Counted from the first letter of the stretch, positions 1-7,959 are shown. The stretch: DNA of 11,790 bases from an uncultured bacterium (GCA_946183755.1 CAMHCZ010000046.1:1-11790); one strand, 5' to 3'. Notes: generated by a model not told the origin, from the letters alone. A program made the numbers and translations.

Positions 1-955
1 CCATACGTCCGCGTGGCGTGCGCTTGATGAAGCCCTCCATGATGAGGAAGGGTTCGTAGACTTCCTCCAGCGTGCCAGTGTCCTCGCCGATGGCCGTGGC
101 AATGGTGCTCAGGCCCACAGGCCCACCGCGGAACTTGTCGATGATCGTGAGCAGGATCTTGTTGTCTATCTCGTCCAGACCATACTGGTCGATGTTCAAG
201 GCCGTGAGCGACATCCGCGTGATGTCGGTATCAATGCGTCCGGTGCCTTTCACCTGGGCGAAGTCGCGCACACGTCTGAGCAGCGCATTGGCGATACGTG
301 GCGTGCCACGCGACCGTCGGGCTATCTCCATGGCGGCATCGTCGCTGATGGGAATCTGCAGGATCTGCGCACTGCGGCGAATGATCTTCGCCAAGGTCTC
401 TGGCTCGTAATACTCCAGGTGCAGGTTGATGCCGAATCGAGCACGGAGCGGTGCCGTCAGCAGGCCGCTGCGCGTGGTGGCTCCCACCAGTGTAAAGGGG
501 TTCAGGTCAATCTGTATGGAACGTGCCGACGGCCCCTTGTCGATCATGATGTCGATACGGTAGTCCTCCATCGCCGAGTAGAGATATTCCTCCACGACAG
601 GCGACAGACGGTGTATCTCGTCGATGAAAAGCACGTCGTTAGGCTCGAGCGACGTCAGTATGCCGGCCAGGTCGCCAGGCTTGTCGAGCACTGGTCCGGA
701 CGTTATCTTGAATCCGACGCCCAGCTCATTGGCTATGATGTTGGACAATGTTGTCTTGCCCAGTCCCGGAGGGCCGTGCAGCAGCACATGGTCCAGCGGC
801 TCGGAGCGCAGTTTTGTGGCGTTCACGAAGATTCGCAGGTTCTCGACTATCTTCGCCTGACCGTTGAAGTCGTCGAAAGTCAGCGGGCGCAGAGCGTTTT
901 CAAATTCCGTCTCTGGCTGCTGGTGGCGTATGTTGAATTCTTCTTTCTCTTCCAT
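1..955 (-). CDS. ruvB: Holliday junction branch-migration ATPase RuvB (3' end off window)
   Basis: RuvB is the hexameric AAA+ motor that, with RuvA, drives branch migration of Holliday junctions during recombination and repair in the cytoplasm. Reading the minus strand from the ATG at 955-953 gives 318 uninterrupted codons to the left edge. Visible motifs are Walker A GPPGLGKTT at about residues 61-69, Walker B VLFIDEIH at about 108-115, sensor-1 region GATTRSG at about 158-164, LRARFG (arginine-finger region) near 171, and the C-terminal winged-helix segment ending TPRGRM. RuvB proteins are usually about 340 residues, so roughly 20-25 residues and the stop lie outside the window. The start lies 6 bases after the stop of the upstream GldA-like gene, so the two are probably co-transcribed. 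Arginine codons are almost all CGN (24 of 25 by hand count), unlike the AGA-rich neighbours. The identification is secure. Confidence 0.97.
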   Translation of the reverse strand, partial: MEEKEEFNIRHQQPETEFENALRPLTFDDFNGQAKIVENLRIFVNATKLRSEPLDHVLLHGPPGLGKTTLSNIIANELGVGFKITSGPVLDKPGDLAGILTSLEPNDVLFIDEIHRLSPVVEEYLYSAMEDYRIDIMIDKGPSARSIQIDLNPFTLVGATTRSGLLTAPLRARFGINLHLEYYEPETLAKIIRRSAQILQIPISDDAAMEIARRSRGTPRIANALLRRVRDFAQVKGTGRIDTDITRMSLTALNIDQYGLDEIDNKILLTIIDKFRGGPVGLSTIATAIGEDTGTLEEVYEPFLIMEGFIKRTPRGRM

Positions 956-961
956 AGGGGG

Positions 962-1876
962 TTACTTCTCGCTTGTTAACTCGTGGAAGATCTCTTCCAT
1001 GTTTCTTGTGCGCTGATAAAGTGAGATGAGCACCGCGGAATTGTCCACGCATGCTTTGAAGATTTCCGGTCTTATGTCTGTCGTGGCGGTGATGTCGTAT
1101 TCGTTCGCCCCGGTCTTCTGCACCGACACCACTCCGCCTATTTTCTCGAGGAACGAAGCGTCGCAGTCCTGCATGAACTCGGCATGTATCTGGACGTTTT
1201 TCTTGGAGTCGGTCATCACTATCTCTGCCTCGCTCTCGTCCACTACGATTTTGCCTTGGTTTATGATTATCACACGGTCGCAGATGGCGTTCACCTCCTG
1301 CATTATGTGCGTTGACAGCATTACGGCTTTGCTTTTGCCTATCTCGGAAATCAGGTTTCTGACTTCCACCAGCTGGTTAGGGTCAAGTCCGGTTGTCGGT
1401 TCGTCCAGAATCAGGACTTTCGGGTCATGTATCAGTGCCTGCGCGAGTCCGACTCTCTGGCGGTAGCCCTTGCTCAGCTGGCCTATCTTTTTCCTGTATT
1501 CTTTGGTCAGTCCGACCTCTTCTATCAGCTCGTCTATTCTGCTTTTTACTTTCTGCTTAGACAGTCCGTACGCTCTGCCGGCGAACTCGAGATATTCCCT
1601 CACATACATGTCTATGTACAGTGGATTGTGCTCTGGCAGGTATCCGATTAGCATTTTTGTCTCGGTCGGGTGCTTCGCCACTTCGATGTCGCATACTTTC
1701 ACCGAGCCGTCGTCGTATGGCAGGTATCCGGTTATGCACTTCATTGTGGTGGATTTTCCGGCTCCGTTTGGACCAATGAATCCGACGATTTCTCCTTGGT
1801 TTATGTCGAACGAGATGTTCTTCAGGACTTGTTGTTGTCCATATCTTTTGGAAAGATTTGAGATGCTGATGGACAT
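962..1876 (-). CDS. gldA: GldA-family ABC transporter ATP-binding protein
   Basis: A single cytoplasmic ABC ATPase of 304 residues. Motifs in order: Walker A GPNGAGKS at 35-42, a Q-loop region reading YLPEHNPLY near 79-87 (Glu where most ABC proteins have Gln, as is usual in this subfamily), signature LSKGYRQR at 134-141, Walker B LILDEP with D158 and E159, and switch His at H190 in LSTHIMQE. The stretch around MYVREYL after the Q-loop is characteristic of GldA, which in gliding Flavobacteria works with the GldF/GldG membrane proteins; non-gliding Bacteroidales also carry homologues, so gliding is not implied here. The C-terminal ~90 residues are the accessory domain of such exporters. No permease gene lies beside it in this window, so its partner is unknown. 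The ATG is at 1876-1874; the gene sits 62 bases after the M23 peptidase stop and 6 bases before ruvB. The family is sure; the transported substrate is not. Confidence 0.88.
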   Translation of the reverse strand: MSISISNLSKRYGQQQVLKNISFDINQGEIVGFIGPNGAGKSTTMKCITGYLPYDDGSVKVCDIEVAKHPTETKMLIGYLPEHNPLYIDMYVREYLEFAGRAYGLSKQKVKSRIDELIEEVGLTKEYRKKIGQLSKGYRQRVGLAQALIHDPKVLILDEPTTGLDPNQLVEVRNLISEIGKSKAVMLSTHIMQEVNAICDRVIIINQGKIVVDESEAEIVMTDSKKNVQIHAEFMQDCDASFLEKIGGVVSVQKTGANEYDITATTDIRPEIFKACVDNSAVLISLYQRTRNMEEIFHELTSEK

Positions 1877-1938
1877 AGTGTCAATGTTTGGTCTTTGTTT
1901 AGGGGATGAATATCAGCTTTGGCTTTTATGCTTGTTCT

Positions 1939-2904
1939 TTATGAGCATCTTAGCCTCTGTCCTGGACGGAGCACGGTTCTTCTTGTTATTCTGTTGAGCT
2001 TGCAGATTTTCTGTATCGTGGTTCCGTTGCGTGCTGCTATGCTCGACAGTGTGTCGCCGTGTCTGACCTTGTAGTACTTGGTTCTGCCGCCTCCTCTGCT
2101 GCTCGATGAACTTGCTGACTGTACAGGTCTCTCTGAATTGTAGTCGAAAGCGGCGCTCTTCACGAGGAAGTAGTTCTCGGCTCTTATCGTGTTCGTCTCG
2201 AAGTCTATGATTTTCTCTGGGTTGATTGGGTTGCCCAGGAAACGTGTCTCGAAGTGCAGGTGTGGTCCGGTGCTTCGGCCGGTGCTTCCTCCCAGACCGA
2301 TGGTCTGTCCTGCCACAACGCTTTGACCTTCGAAAACCTTGATTTCTGAAAGGTGTCCGTACACCGTCTCCAGTCCGTTAGGGTGGCGTATCACGACGTA
2401 GTATCCGTATCCTCCGCGGTCAAATCTCGTTATTCTCACTTTGCCGCTGAACGCCGCTCCGACAGGGTCGCCGGTCTTCAGTCCTATGTCTATGCCGTAG
2501 TGCATGCGGTGCCAGCGTGGTCCGAACTTCGATGTCGTGTATCCAATCACCGGCGCCACGAATCCCTTGCATGAAATAACGACAGAGTCTGGCACTTCCT
2601 TGATTGGAGTTCTGAAGGCGTTCACGCCGCTTGTTCCCCATACGCCTCCGTAGATATCGTCGGCTGGGACGTCGTCGGTCCATTCTGTGTCATCGTCACC
2701 GTAAGAGTCCTTTCTGCTGTAGTTGTTCTCGTCTATGTCCACATAGTGAGCTATCACAGAGTCAAGCAGATGCGACTGGTGCTTGTAGTAGTTGGACGAG
2801 TTGTTGGCGTATTTATATTTAGGCTTGTAATAGTTGCTTTTCTGTGCGGAAATTTGAGTGACCGCAAAGAGAAGAACGGTGATGATTGTAACCAGTTTTT
2901 GCAT
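1939..2904 (-). CDS. Secreted M23 metalloendopeptidase with C-terminal LysM domain
   Basis: A predicted cell-wall hydrolase that would cut peptidoglycan cross-bridges or stem peptides outside the inner membrane. From the chosen start it has 321 residues: a signal peptide (about 1-21, hydrophobic core then QISAQ), a Tyr/Asn/Asp-rich linker to about 105, an M23 (LytM-like) domain at about 115-235, a Ser/Gly-rich linker, and a LysM peptidoglycan-binding domain at about 276-319 beginning YYKVRHGDTLSSIA. The M23 metal and catalytic residues are all present: HxxxD as H135 and D139, H184 in VYGHLSE, and HxH as H215/H217 in GPHLHFE. It should therefore be an active enzyme and not a degenerate EnvC/NlpD-type activator. 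The frame is open up to an ATG at 2988, but the ATG at 2904 is preferred because the signal peptide starts directly there and a possible promoter lies between the two. Its exact bond specificity cannot be read. Confidence 0.93.
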   Translation of the reverse strand: MQKLVTIITVLLFAVTQISAQKSNYYKPKYKYANNSSNYYKHQSHLLDSVIAHYVDIDENNYSRKDSYGDDDTEWTDDVPADDIYGGVWGTSGVNAFRTPIKEVPDSVVISCKGFVAPVIGYTTSKFGPRWHRMHYGIDIGLKTGDPVGAAFSGKVRITRFDRGGYGYYVVIRHPNGLETVYGHLSEIKVFEGQSVVAGQTIGLGGSTGRSTGPHLHFETRFLGNPINPEKIIDFETNTIRAENYFLVKSAAFDYNSERPVQSASSSSSRGGGRTKYYKVRHGDTLSSIAARNGTTIQKICKLNRITRRTVLRPGQRLRCS

Positions 2905-2957
2905 AGTCGTGAAGTTAGGTGTATATCTGCAATCGTGTTTCGCTATGCAGACATTTT

Positions 2958-2965
2958 CAAAGATG
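2958..2965 (-). promoter_or_regulatory. Possible Bacteroidetes-type promoter for the M23 peptidase gene
   Basis: On the minus strand the octamer CATCTTTG matches the Bacteroidetes -7 consensus TAnnTTTG at all but the first fixed base. It is preceded, after 19 bases, by TTGT, close to the -33 TTTG element. Transcription would begin roughly 45-50 bases before the ATG at 2904, inside the 99-base AT-rich gap after recG. This supports the shorter start for the peptidase and a partly independent transcript. It is pattern matching only. Confidence 0.4.
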
Positions 2966-3003
2966 CCTAAAATTGAATGAAAAAACAAGAAAAAATGCTC
3001 TGT

Positions 3004-5097
3004 TTAACTAATTTTGCTCCAATCTATTATGTTTTTTGATTTTTTGTGAAGCTGTATTAGTAGTATTTCATTCAGTTTATTGCTTAGTGCAGGGTCGTTT
3101 TTCAGGATTTTCTCGGCAGTGTCGCGTGCCAGCATGAGTATCTCTCCGTCCTTCGCTAAGTCCGCGATTTTCAGGTCAAAAGGCAGTCCGCTCTGCGCTG
3201 TGCCTTCTATGTCGCCTGGTCCGCGGAGCCTCATGTCGGCTTCGGCTATCTCGAACCCGTCGTTCGTGCCAACCATTGTTTCTATCCTTTTCCTGGTGTC
3301 GTTCGACAGCTTGTATGGTGTCAGCAGTATGCAGAACGACTGTTCCGCGCCTCTGCCCACACGGCCTCTGAGCTGGTGCAGCTGCGAAAGCCCGAATCTG
3401 TTGGCGCTTTCTATCACCATGACGGATGCGTTAGGCACATCGACGCCCACCTCGATGACAGTTGTGGCGACCATTATTTGCGTCTCGTTCGTGGCGAATT
3501 TCCTCATTTCAGCGTCTTTTTCCGACGGCTTCATTCGTCCGTGCACCATACTCACTTTGAATTGCGGCAGATGTGTGGCTATGTATTCGTAGCCCTGTTC
3601 GGCGGCTATCATGTCGCTTTTCTCCGATTCCTCGATGAGCGGATAGACCACGTACGCTTGGTGTCCGGCGTCTATCTGCTTCTTGATGAATCTCAGCAGG
3701 TCGTCGCGCTTGTCTTCGTAGTAATGATACGTTTTTATCGGCTTTCTTCCTGGCGGCAGCTCGTCTATCACCGACACGTCAAGGTCGCCGTACAGAGTCA
3801 TGGCGAGTGTTCTTGGTATAGGAGTCGCCGTCATGACTAAAATGTGCGGTGGATTGGCGTTTTTGCTCCACAGTTTTGCCCTTTGCGCCACTCCGAATCG
3901 GTGCTGCTCGTCTATTACGACAAGGCCGAGATTCGAGAATTGCACAACATCCTCGAGCAATGCGTGCGTTCCTATCAGGATGTTCAGCGAGCCGTCGAGC
4001 AAGGACTCATGTATGATTTTCCTTTCTGATTTCTTTGTCGAGCCAGTGAGCAGAGCGACATTTACTCCCATTTCACCGAGCATTTTCCTTATGTTGTTGT
4101 AATGCTGTGTGGCGAGAATTTCGGTCGGGGCCATGAAGCACGCCTGGTATCCGTTGTCTATCGCCATAAGCATCGAAAGCAGCGCCACGAGCGTCTTTCC
4201 GCTTCCCACGTCGCCTTGCAGGAGCCGGTTCATCTGCTTTCCGCTTCCCACGTCGGCGCGTATTTCCTTTAGCACTCGTTTTTGTGCGTTTGTCAGTTCA
4301 AAAGGCAGCCGCTCTTTGTAGAATTCGTTGAAGTTGTCGCCTATGTGGTTGAATAGCAGTCCTTGCGATTTATTGCTGTTGAACTTTGATTGCTTGAGCA
4401 GAGACAGCTGTATGTAGAACAGTTCTTCGAACTTCAGTCGTGCCTGGGCCTTTTGCAGCGATTCCAGATTTTCCGGGAAGTGTATGTTCCTTATGGCTCT
4501 GTTCAGCGGCATCAGTCCGAGCGGCTCGGTGATGTATTGCGGCAGCGTTTCTTTTATGGGGTTGTTCAGCGATGCGAGGGCGTTGTAGATGATTTTCCTG
4601 ATGTTGGCTGACGTCATGTACGACTTCTTCATCTTGATGGTCGTGTTGTAAACAGCCTGCCATCCGACGCATTTCCTTACGTTGTTCGGCGTATATTCCT
4701 CGAGTTCGGGGTGGGCTATGCTGAAACGTCCGTTGAAGAAGTTAGGCTTTCCGAAAACGATGTATTCTTTCGATGGATTCAGCTGTGTCGCGACATACTG
4801 CAGCCCTTTGAACCAAACCAGCTCCATTTCCCCGGTTTCATCGTAGAAAATGCAGCCGAGTCTGGCGTTTTTGCCGTTGCCCTCTTTTCTTATGTTCTTG
4901 ATTTTGCCGTGCAGTTGTATGTACGACGAGTCGCCGGTGATTTCCCTTACGCTGTAGAATCGTGAGCGGTCGATGTATTTGTACGGGAAGTAATAGAGCA
5001 AGTCTTCTACAGTGCTGATGCCGGCTTCTGAGGCTAACACCTCAGCGCGCTTTGGTCCGAGACCGTACATGCTTGATATGTATGAAGACAGTTCCAT
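3004..5097 (-). CDS. recG: ATP-dependent DNA helicase RecG
   Basis: RecG is a monomeric superfamily-2 helicase that remodels stalled forks, D-loops and Holliday junctions. At 697 residues it is full length. An N-terminal wedge/OB-fold region occupies about 1-230, with helix-hairpin-helix-like GLGPKRAEVL near residue 12. Helicase motifs follow: Walker A GDVGSGKT at 295-302, motif Ia MAPTEILA near 322, DEQHRFG (motif II) at 396-402, ATPIPRT (motif III) at 424-430, motif V region ATTVIEVGVDVPN near 544, and motif VI QLRGRVGRG near 575-583. The C-terminal segment DMRLRGPGDIEGTAQSG is also typical. The start ATG at 5097-5095 is followed by a normal RecG N-terminus. It begins 13 bases after the stop of the upstream tandem ABC gene. 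An oddity is a second DVGSGK at 282-287, just before the true Walker A, described separately. The identification is certain. Confidence 0.98.
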   Translation of the reverse strand: MELSSYISSMYGLGPKRAEVLASEAGISTVEDLLYYFPYKYIDRSRFYSVREITGDSSYIQLHGKIKNIRKEGNGKNARLGCIFYDETGEMELVWFKGLQYVATQLNPSKEYIVFGKPNFFNGRFSIAHPELEEYTPNNVRKCVGWQAVYNTTIKMKKSYMTSANIRKIIYNALASLNNPIKETLPQYITEPLGLMPLNRAIRNIHFPENLESLQKAQARLKFEELFYIQLSLLKQSKFNSNKSQGLLFNHIGDNFNEFYKERLPFELTNAQKRVLKEIRADVGSGKQMNRLLQGDVGSGKTLVALLSMLMAIDNGYQACFMAPTEILATQHYNNIRKMLGEMGVNVALLTGSTKKSERKIIHESLLDGSLNILIGTHALLEDVVQFSNLGLVVIDEQHRFGVAQRAKLWSKNANPPHILVMTATPIPRTLAMTLYGDLDVSVIDELPPGRKPIKTYHYYEDKRDDLLRFIKKQIDAGHQAYVVYPLIEESEKSDMIAAEQGYEYIATHLPQFKVSMVHGRMKPSEKDAEMRKFATNETQIMVATTVIEVGVDVPNASVMVIESANRFGLSQLHQLRGRVGRGAEQSFCILLTPYKLSNDTRKRIETMVGTNDGFEIAEADMRLRGPGDIEGTAQSGLPFDLKIADLAKDGEILMLARDTAEKILKNDPALSNKLNEILLIQLHKKSKNIIDWSKIS
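4195..4255. repeat. 19-base direct repeat inside recG (two copies 42 bases apart)
   Basis: The 19-mer CTTTCCGCTTCCCACGTCG occurs perfectly at 4195-4213 and at 4237-4255. The offset of 42 bases is 14 codons, so both copies are read in the same frame on the minus strand. Each encodes DVGSGK: the left copy is the true Walker A and the right copy lies 14 residues earlier in the protein. The reading frame is intact. Confidence 0.9.
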
Positions 5098-5110
5098 TCT
5101 GACCGGCTTT

Positions 5111-6607
5111 TTATATTCTGCCCATTGACTTCACGGTGCCGTTCTCCAGCTCTATCCTGTGTGTTATGCACGACGGAATCTCATCGGGCGAGTGCGACAC
5201 GTATATCAGTGTGCTGTTGATTTTTGTGCATATCGCGTCAAGCAGCCTTATGAATCGTTGCGACTGCTCGTAGTCGATGCCTTGGCAAGGTTCGTCCAAT
5301 ATGAGCAGTGGCGGGTTCTTTATGAGTGAGCGCACGAGCAGCACCATTCTTTGCTCGCCTTGAGAAATCTCGGTGAAATTCTTGTCTTTCAAATAGTCAA
5401 GATGCAGCTCTTTCAACCATTTCATCGAGATATTCTCCTGCCAGTTCGTGACGCTGCTTGTGAATCCGATTTCGTCGTTGAATCCCGAGACAATGACATC
5501 AAGGCAAGGCATATCGGACACGACGGTGTTCGATGAAGACGACAGCTTTGTCTGCTTCAGGAAGTATAGATGTAGTTCCGGCGACACGAATCCTATCTTT
5601 TTCTTGATGTCCCAGATGCTCTCTCCGCTGCCTCTTTTCCTGTCGAACAGCGAAATGTCGTTTGTGTATGCCTGCGGATTGTCTGCCGTTATCAGACTGA
5701 GAAGCGTCGATTTGCCTGAACCGTTATGCCCGGCGAGGAGCCACCTTTCGTGGTCACGCACTTCCCAGTTGATGCCGCTGAGCAATGTCTCTCCTTGCAT
5801 AGTCACATGCACATCGTTCATTTTCACGATGAATTCGTATTCTGGGCGGTTTATTGGGAGCGGCAAGTCTATGTCGTCGAACGAAGGCAGTTCCGCTTCC
5901 TTTGGCTTTGTGTTTTCGACGTAGTCTTCAGTTTTCATCGTGCCTTTTATGCCTCCCTTGTCCAGCAGAACGACTTTGTCCGAGAAGTCGGGCACTTCCT
6001 TTGCTCCGCATATCAGAAATACGGTTTTCCCGCTTTCCTTCAGTGTCTTCAGAGCTTTTCGGAGAATCTCGCGTGTGGCGGTGTCAAGACCGAGGAACGG
6101 CTGGTCGAACACATACATGTCGGAATCCTCAAGCAGTGCTAATGCTATTTGCGTTCGTTTCCTCTCTCCGTTGCTTAACTGCATCAGATTCCTTTCTAGC
6201 AAAGGATTGATGTTCATCTCTTCGAAAACGTCTTCTTTGTTTTTCCTGCTTTCCGTGTTTGCCAGGATCTTGTCAATCCACTTTCCTACAATCGGAATTT
6301 CCTCGATTTCTTCGGAATATTCATAGCGCTGTCCGTAATATGTCAGACTCATGCCTGTCATCGAGAAGAAATTGTCTTGCTGCGACACGAATGCCCTTTT
6401 CAGCGACTGTCTTACGTATATCTCGCCGTCATAAGCGTCAATATCGCCGGAAACCAATTGCCCAAGAGTCGTCTTACCGCTTCCTGCCGACCCCACAAGC
6501 GCCACAAGCTCACCTTGAGCGAACTCTATGCTTATGCCGCTCAATATGGTGTTCAATTCTTTTCTGACAACGGCGTCTTTTGCCGAAAACACAATGCTTT
6601 TAGACAT
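5111..6607 (-). CDS. Tandem ABC ATPase (ModF/PhrA-like), first domain degenerate
   Basis: A 498-residue cytoplasmic protein with two ABC ATPase domains and no membrane segments. Domain 1 has Walker A GSAGSGKT (39-46), Q-loop QQ at 76-77, signature LSNGE (144-148) and Walker B MYVFDQP (164-170). The catalytic Glu is replaced by Q169, and the expected switch His is missing (LICGAKE, about 198-204). Domain 2 has Walker A GHNGSGKS (293-300), signature ISQGE (414-418), complete Walker B LILDEP (D438, E439) and switch H472 in YVSHSPDE, but FVSPELHLYF near 340-349 at the usual Q-loop place. This architecture resembles ModF/PhrA-type duplicated ATPases, sometimes annotated as molybdenum-transport or photorepair proteins, whose role is poorly known. 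No permease gene adjoins it, so a transport role is not supported by context. It lies 8 bases after the NSS transporter stop and 13 bases before recG, within the same apparent operon. Confidence 0.85.
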   Translation of the reverse strand: MSKSIVFSAKDAVVRKELNTILSGISIEFAQGELVALVGSAGSGKTTLGQLVSGDIDAYDGEIYVRQSLKRAFVSQQDNFFSMTGMSLTYYGQRYEYSEEIEEIPIVGKWIDKILANTESRKNKEDVFEEMNINPLLERNLMQLSNGERKRTQIALALLEDSDMYVFDQPFLGLDTATREILRKALKTLKESGKTVFLICGAKEVPDFSDKVVLLDKGGIKGTMKTEDYVENTKPKEAELPSFDDIDLPLPINRPEYEFIVKMNDVHVTMQGETLLSGINWEVRDHERWLLAGHNGSGKSTLLSLITADNPQAYTNDISLFDRKRGSGESIWDIKKKIGFVSPELHLYFLKQTKLSSSSNTVVSDMPCLDVIVSGFNDEIGFTSSVTNWQENISMKWLKELHLDYLKDKNFTEISQGEQRMVLLVRSLIKNPPLLILDEPCQGIDYEQSQRFIRLLDAICTKINSTLIYVSHSPDEIPSCITHRIELENGTVKSMGRI

Positions 6608-6615
6608 CTCTATTT

Positions 6616-7959
6616 TTATTTAATAAGTCCGATGAAATCAAGGAACATAAGCGATATGAAGATCGGAGAAACATATCGTATGAGGAATCTTATCACCGCA
6701 TAACTCCAGCTCTTCTTTTCGTTGTTGTTTGTCAGTTGGCTGTACAGTATTCGCTCGGGCATTATTCTTCCTGCGAATATCACGATGAGCAGTCCGCCGA
6801 TTGGCAGCATGTAGTTGGACGACACATAGTCAAAGATGTCGAACAAGGAATGGCCGTTGAAGACAAATATGTCCATGTCCGATTGCGACAAGGCGCACAT
6901 GCTTCCGGTTATGCCCATTGTCAAGAGCAGCCATATTGCGGCCTTCCATCGTTTTATCTTCAGCTCTTCCGACACGAACGCCGTCACCACCTCGAGCAGC
7001 GACACTTGCGATGTGATGGCTGCCAGGAATACGAAAAGGAAGAATATGATTGACAAGAATTGTCCTCCTATTATTTGCTGGAAGATATTCGGCATCGTGA
7101 GGAACAGCAAGTGCGGTCCGCTCGATGGGTCTATACCAAACGAGAATACTGCCGGGAATATCGCGAGACCGGACAGAAGGGCGATGGACGAGTCGAACAC
7201 CATAACACGCAGAGCAGTGGATGGCAGATGCTCCTTCTCTTGTATGTACGATGCGTATGTCAGCATCGCTCCCATGCCAAGAGACAGAGAGAAGAACGAC
7301 TGTCCTACGGCGGCAAGCAGCGTCTTGAAGGTGATTTTGCTGAAGTCTGGATGCAAAAGGAAGTCTATACCGGCTTGCGAGTTAGGCAGGAAGAATATGG
7401 AATTTATGACCAGAATGATGAGGATTAAAACAAGCGTAGGCATCATTATCTTGTTCATCTTCTCTATGCCCTTGCTTACGCCGAGTATGATTATTGTCGT
7501 GGCAAGAACAAGCGATACAAGCGCCCAAAGCACAGGCCCGGTTCCGTCGGCTATGTAAGCGTTGAACTCTTCGGTCATTCTCTCTGGAGAAATGCCTGAG
7601 AATTCGTTCATGACGGACTTTTTGAGGAACTCCAGCGACCATCCGCCCACGACCATGTAGAAAGAGTCGATGACATAGGCTGTCGCCACGCCAAGCATGC
7701 CGGTCAAAAACCATGGGCCGCCGGAAATCTGTTTGAACGAGCGCATCGCATTGCACCTCTGGCTGCGTCCGATAGAGAATTCGGCGAGCATCACTGGCAA
7801 CGACACCAGCAGGCTGACGAACAGATAAACGATGAGGAAAGCGAAGCCTCCGTTTTCACCTGCGAGATACGGGAATCTCCAGATATTGCCGAGCCCGACG
7901 ACCGAGCCAGCCACGGCGGCGAATGTTCCTATGCTTGATTTAAATGTTCCTTGTGCCAT
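6616..7959 (-). CDS. Sodium-dependent transporter, neurotransmitter:sodium symporter (NSS) family
   Basis: An inner-membrane secondary transporter of 447 residues, expected to couple Na+ entry to uptake of an amino acid or related compound. The first transmembrane helix carries the family hallmark GSVVGLGNIWRFPYLAGENG (about residues 18-37), whose unwound segment binds Na+ and substrate in LeuT-type folds. Many further hydrophobic helices follow, about eleven by eye, including YVIDSFYMVVGGWSL in the third helix region and SFFSLSLGMGAMLTYASY near the sixth. The length matches bacterial NSS proteins of the MhsT/TnaT type. No residue seen settles the substrate. The ATG at 7959-7957 lies 12 bases after the ispD stop, and the stop is 8 bases before the tandem ABC gene, so it is probably co-transcribed with both. 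The family is secure and the substrate unknown. Confidence 0.93.
   Translation of the reverse strand: MAQGTFKSSIGTFAAVAGSVVGLGNIWRFPYLAGENGGFAFLIVYLFVSLLVSLPVMLAEFSIGRSQRCNAMRSFKQISGGPWFLTGMLGVATAYVIDSFYMVVGGWSLEFLKKSVMNEFSGISPERMTEEFNAYIADGTGPVLWALVSLVLATTIIILGVSKGIEKMNKIMMPTLVLILIILVINSIFFLPNSQAGIDFLLHPDFSKITFKTLLAAVGQSFFSLSLGMGAMLTYASYIQEKEHLPSTALRVMVFDSSIALLSGLAIFPAVFSFGIDPSSGPHLLFLTMPNIFQQIIGGQFLSIIFFLFVFLAAITSQVSLLEVVTAFVSEELKIKRWKAAIWLLLTMGITGSMCALSQSDMDIFVFNGHSLFDIFDYVSSNYMLPIGGLLIVIFAGRIMPERILYSQLTNNNEKKSWSYAVIRFLIRYVSPIFISLMFLDFIGLIK

Noticed and set aside
419..979. A 186-codon open frame on the plus strand opposite ruvB
   Set aside because: It overlaps the AAA+ core of ruvB and its product has no plausible motifs; G+C-rich antisense frames are often open by chance.
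2905..2988. N-terminal extension of the M23 peptidase to the ATG at 2988
   Set aside because: It would put 28 residues before a perfect signal peptide and would start upstream of the likely promoter.
6836..7558. A 240-codon open frame on the plus strand opposite the NSS transporter
   Set aside because: The minus strand encodes a full transporter with the GNIWRFPY hallmark; the plus frame has no recognisable domain.
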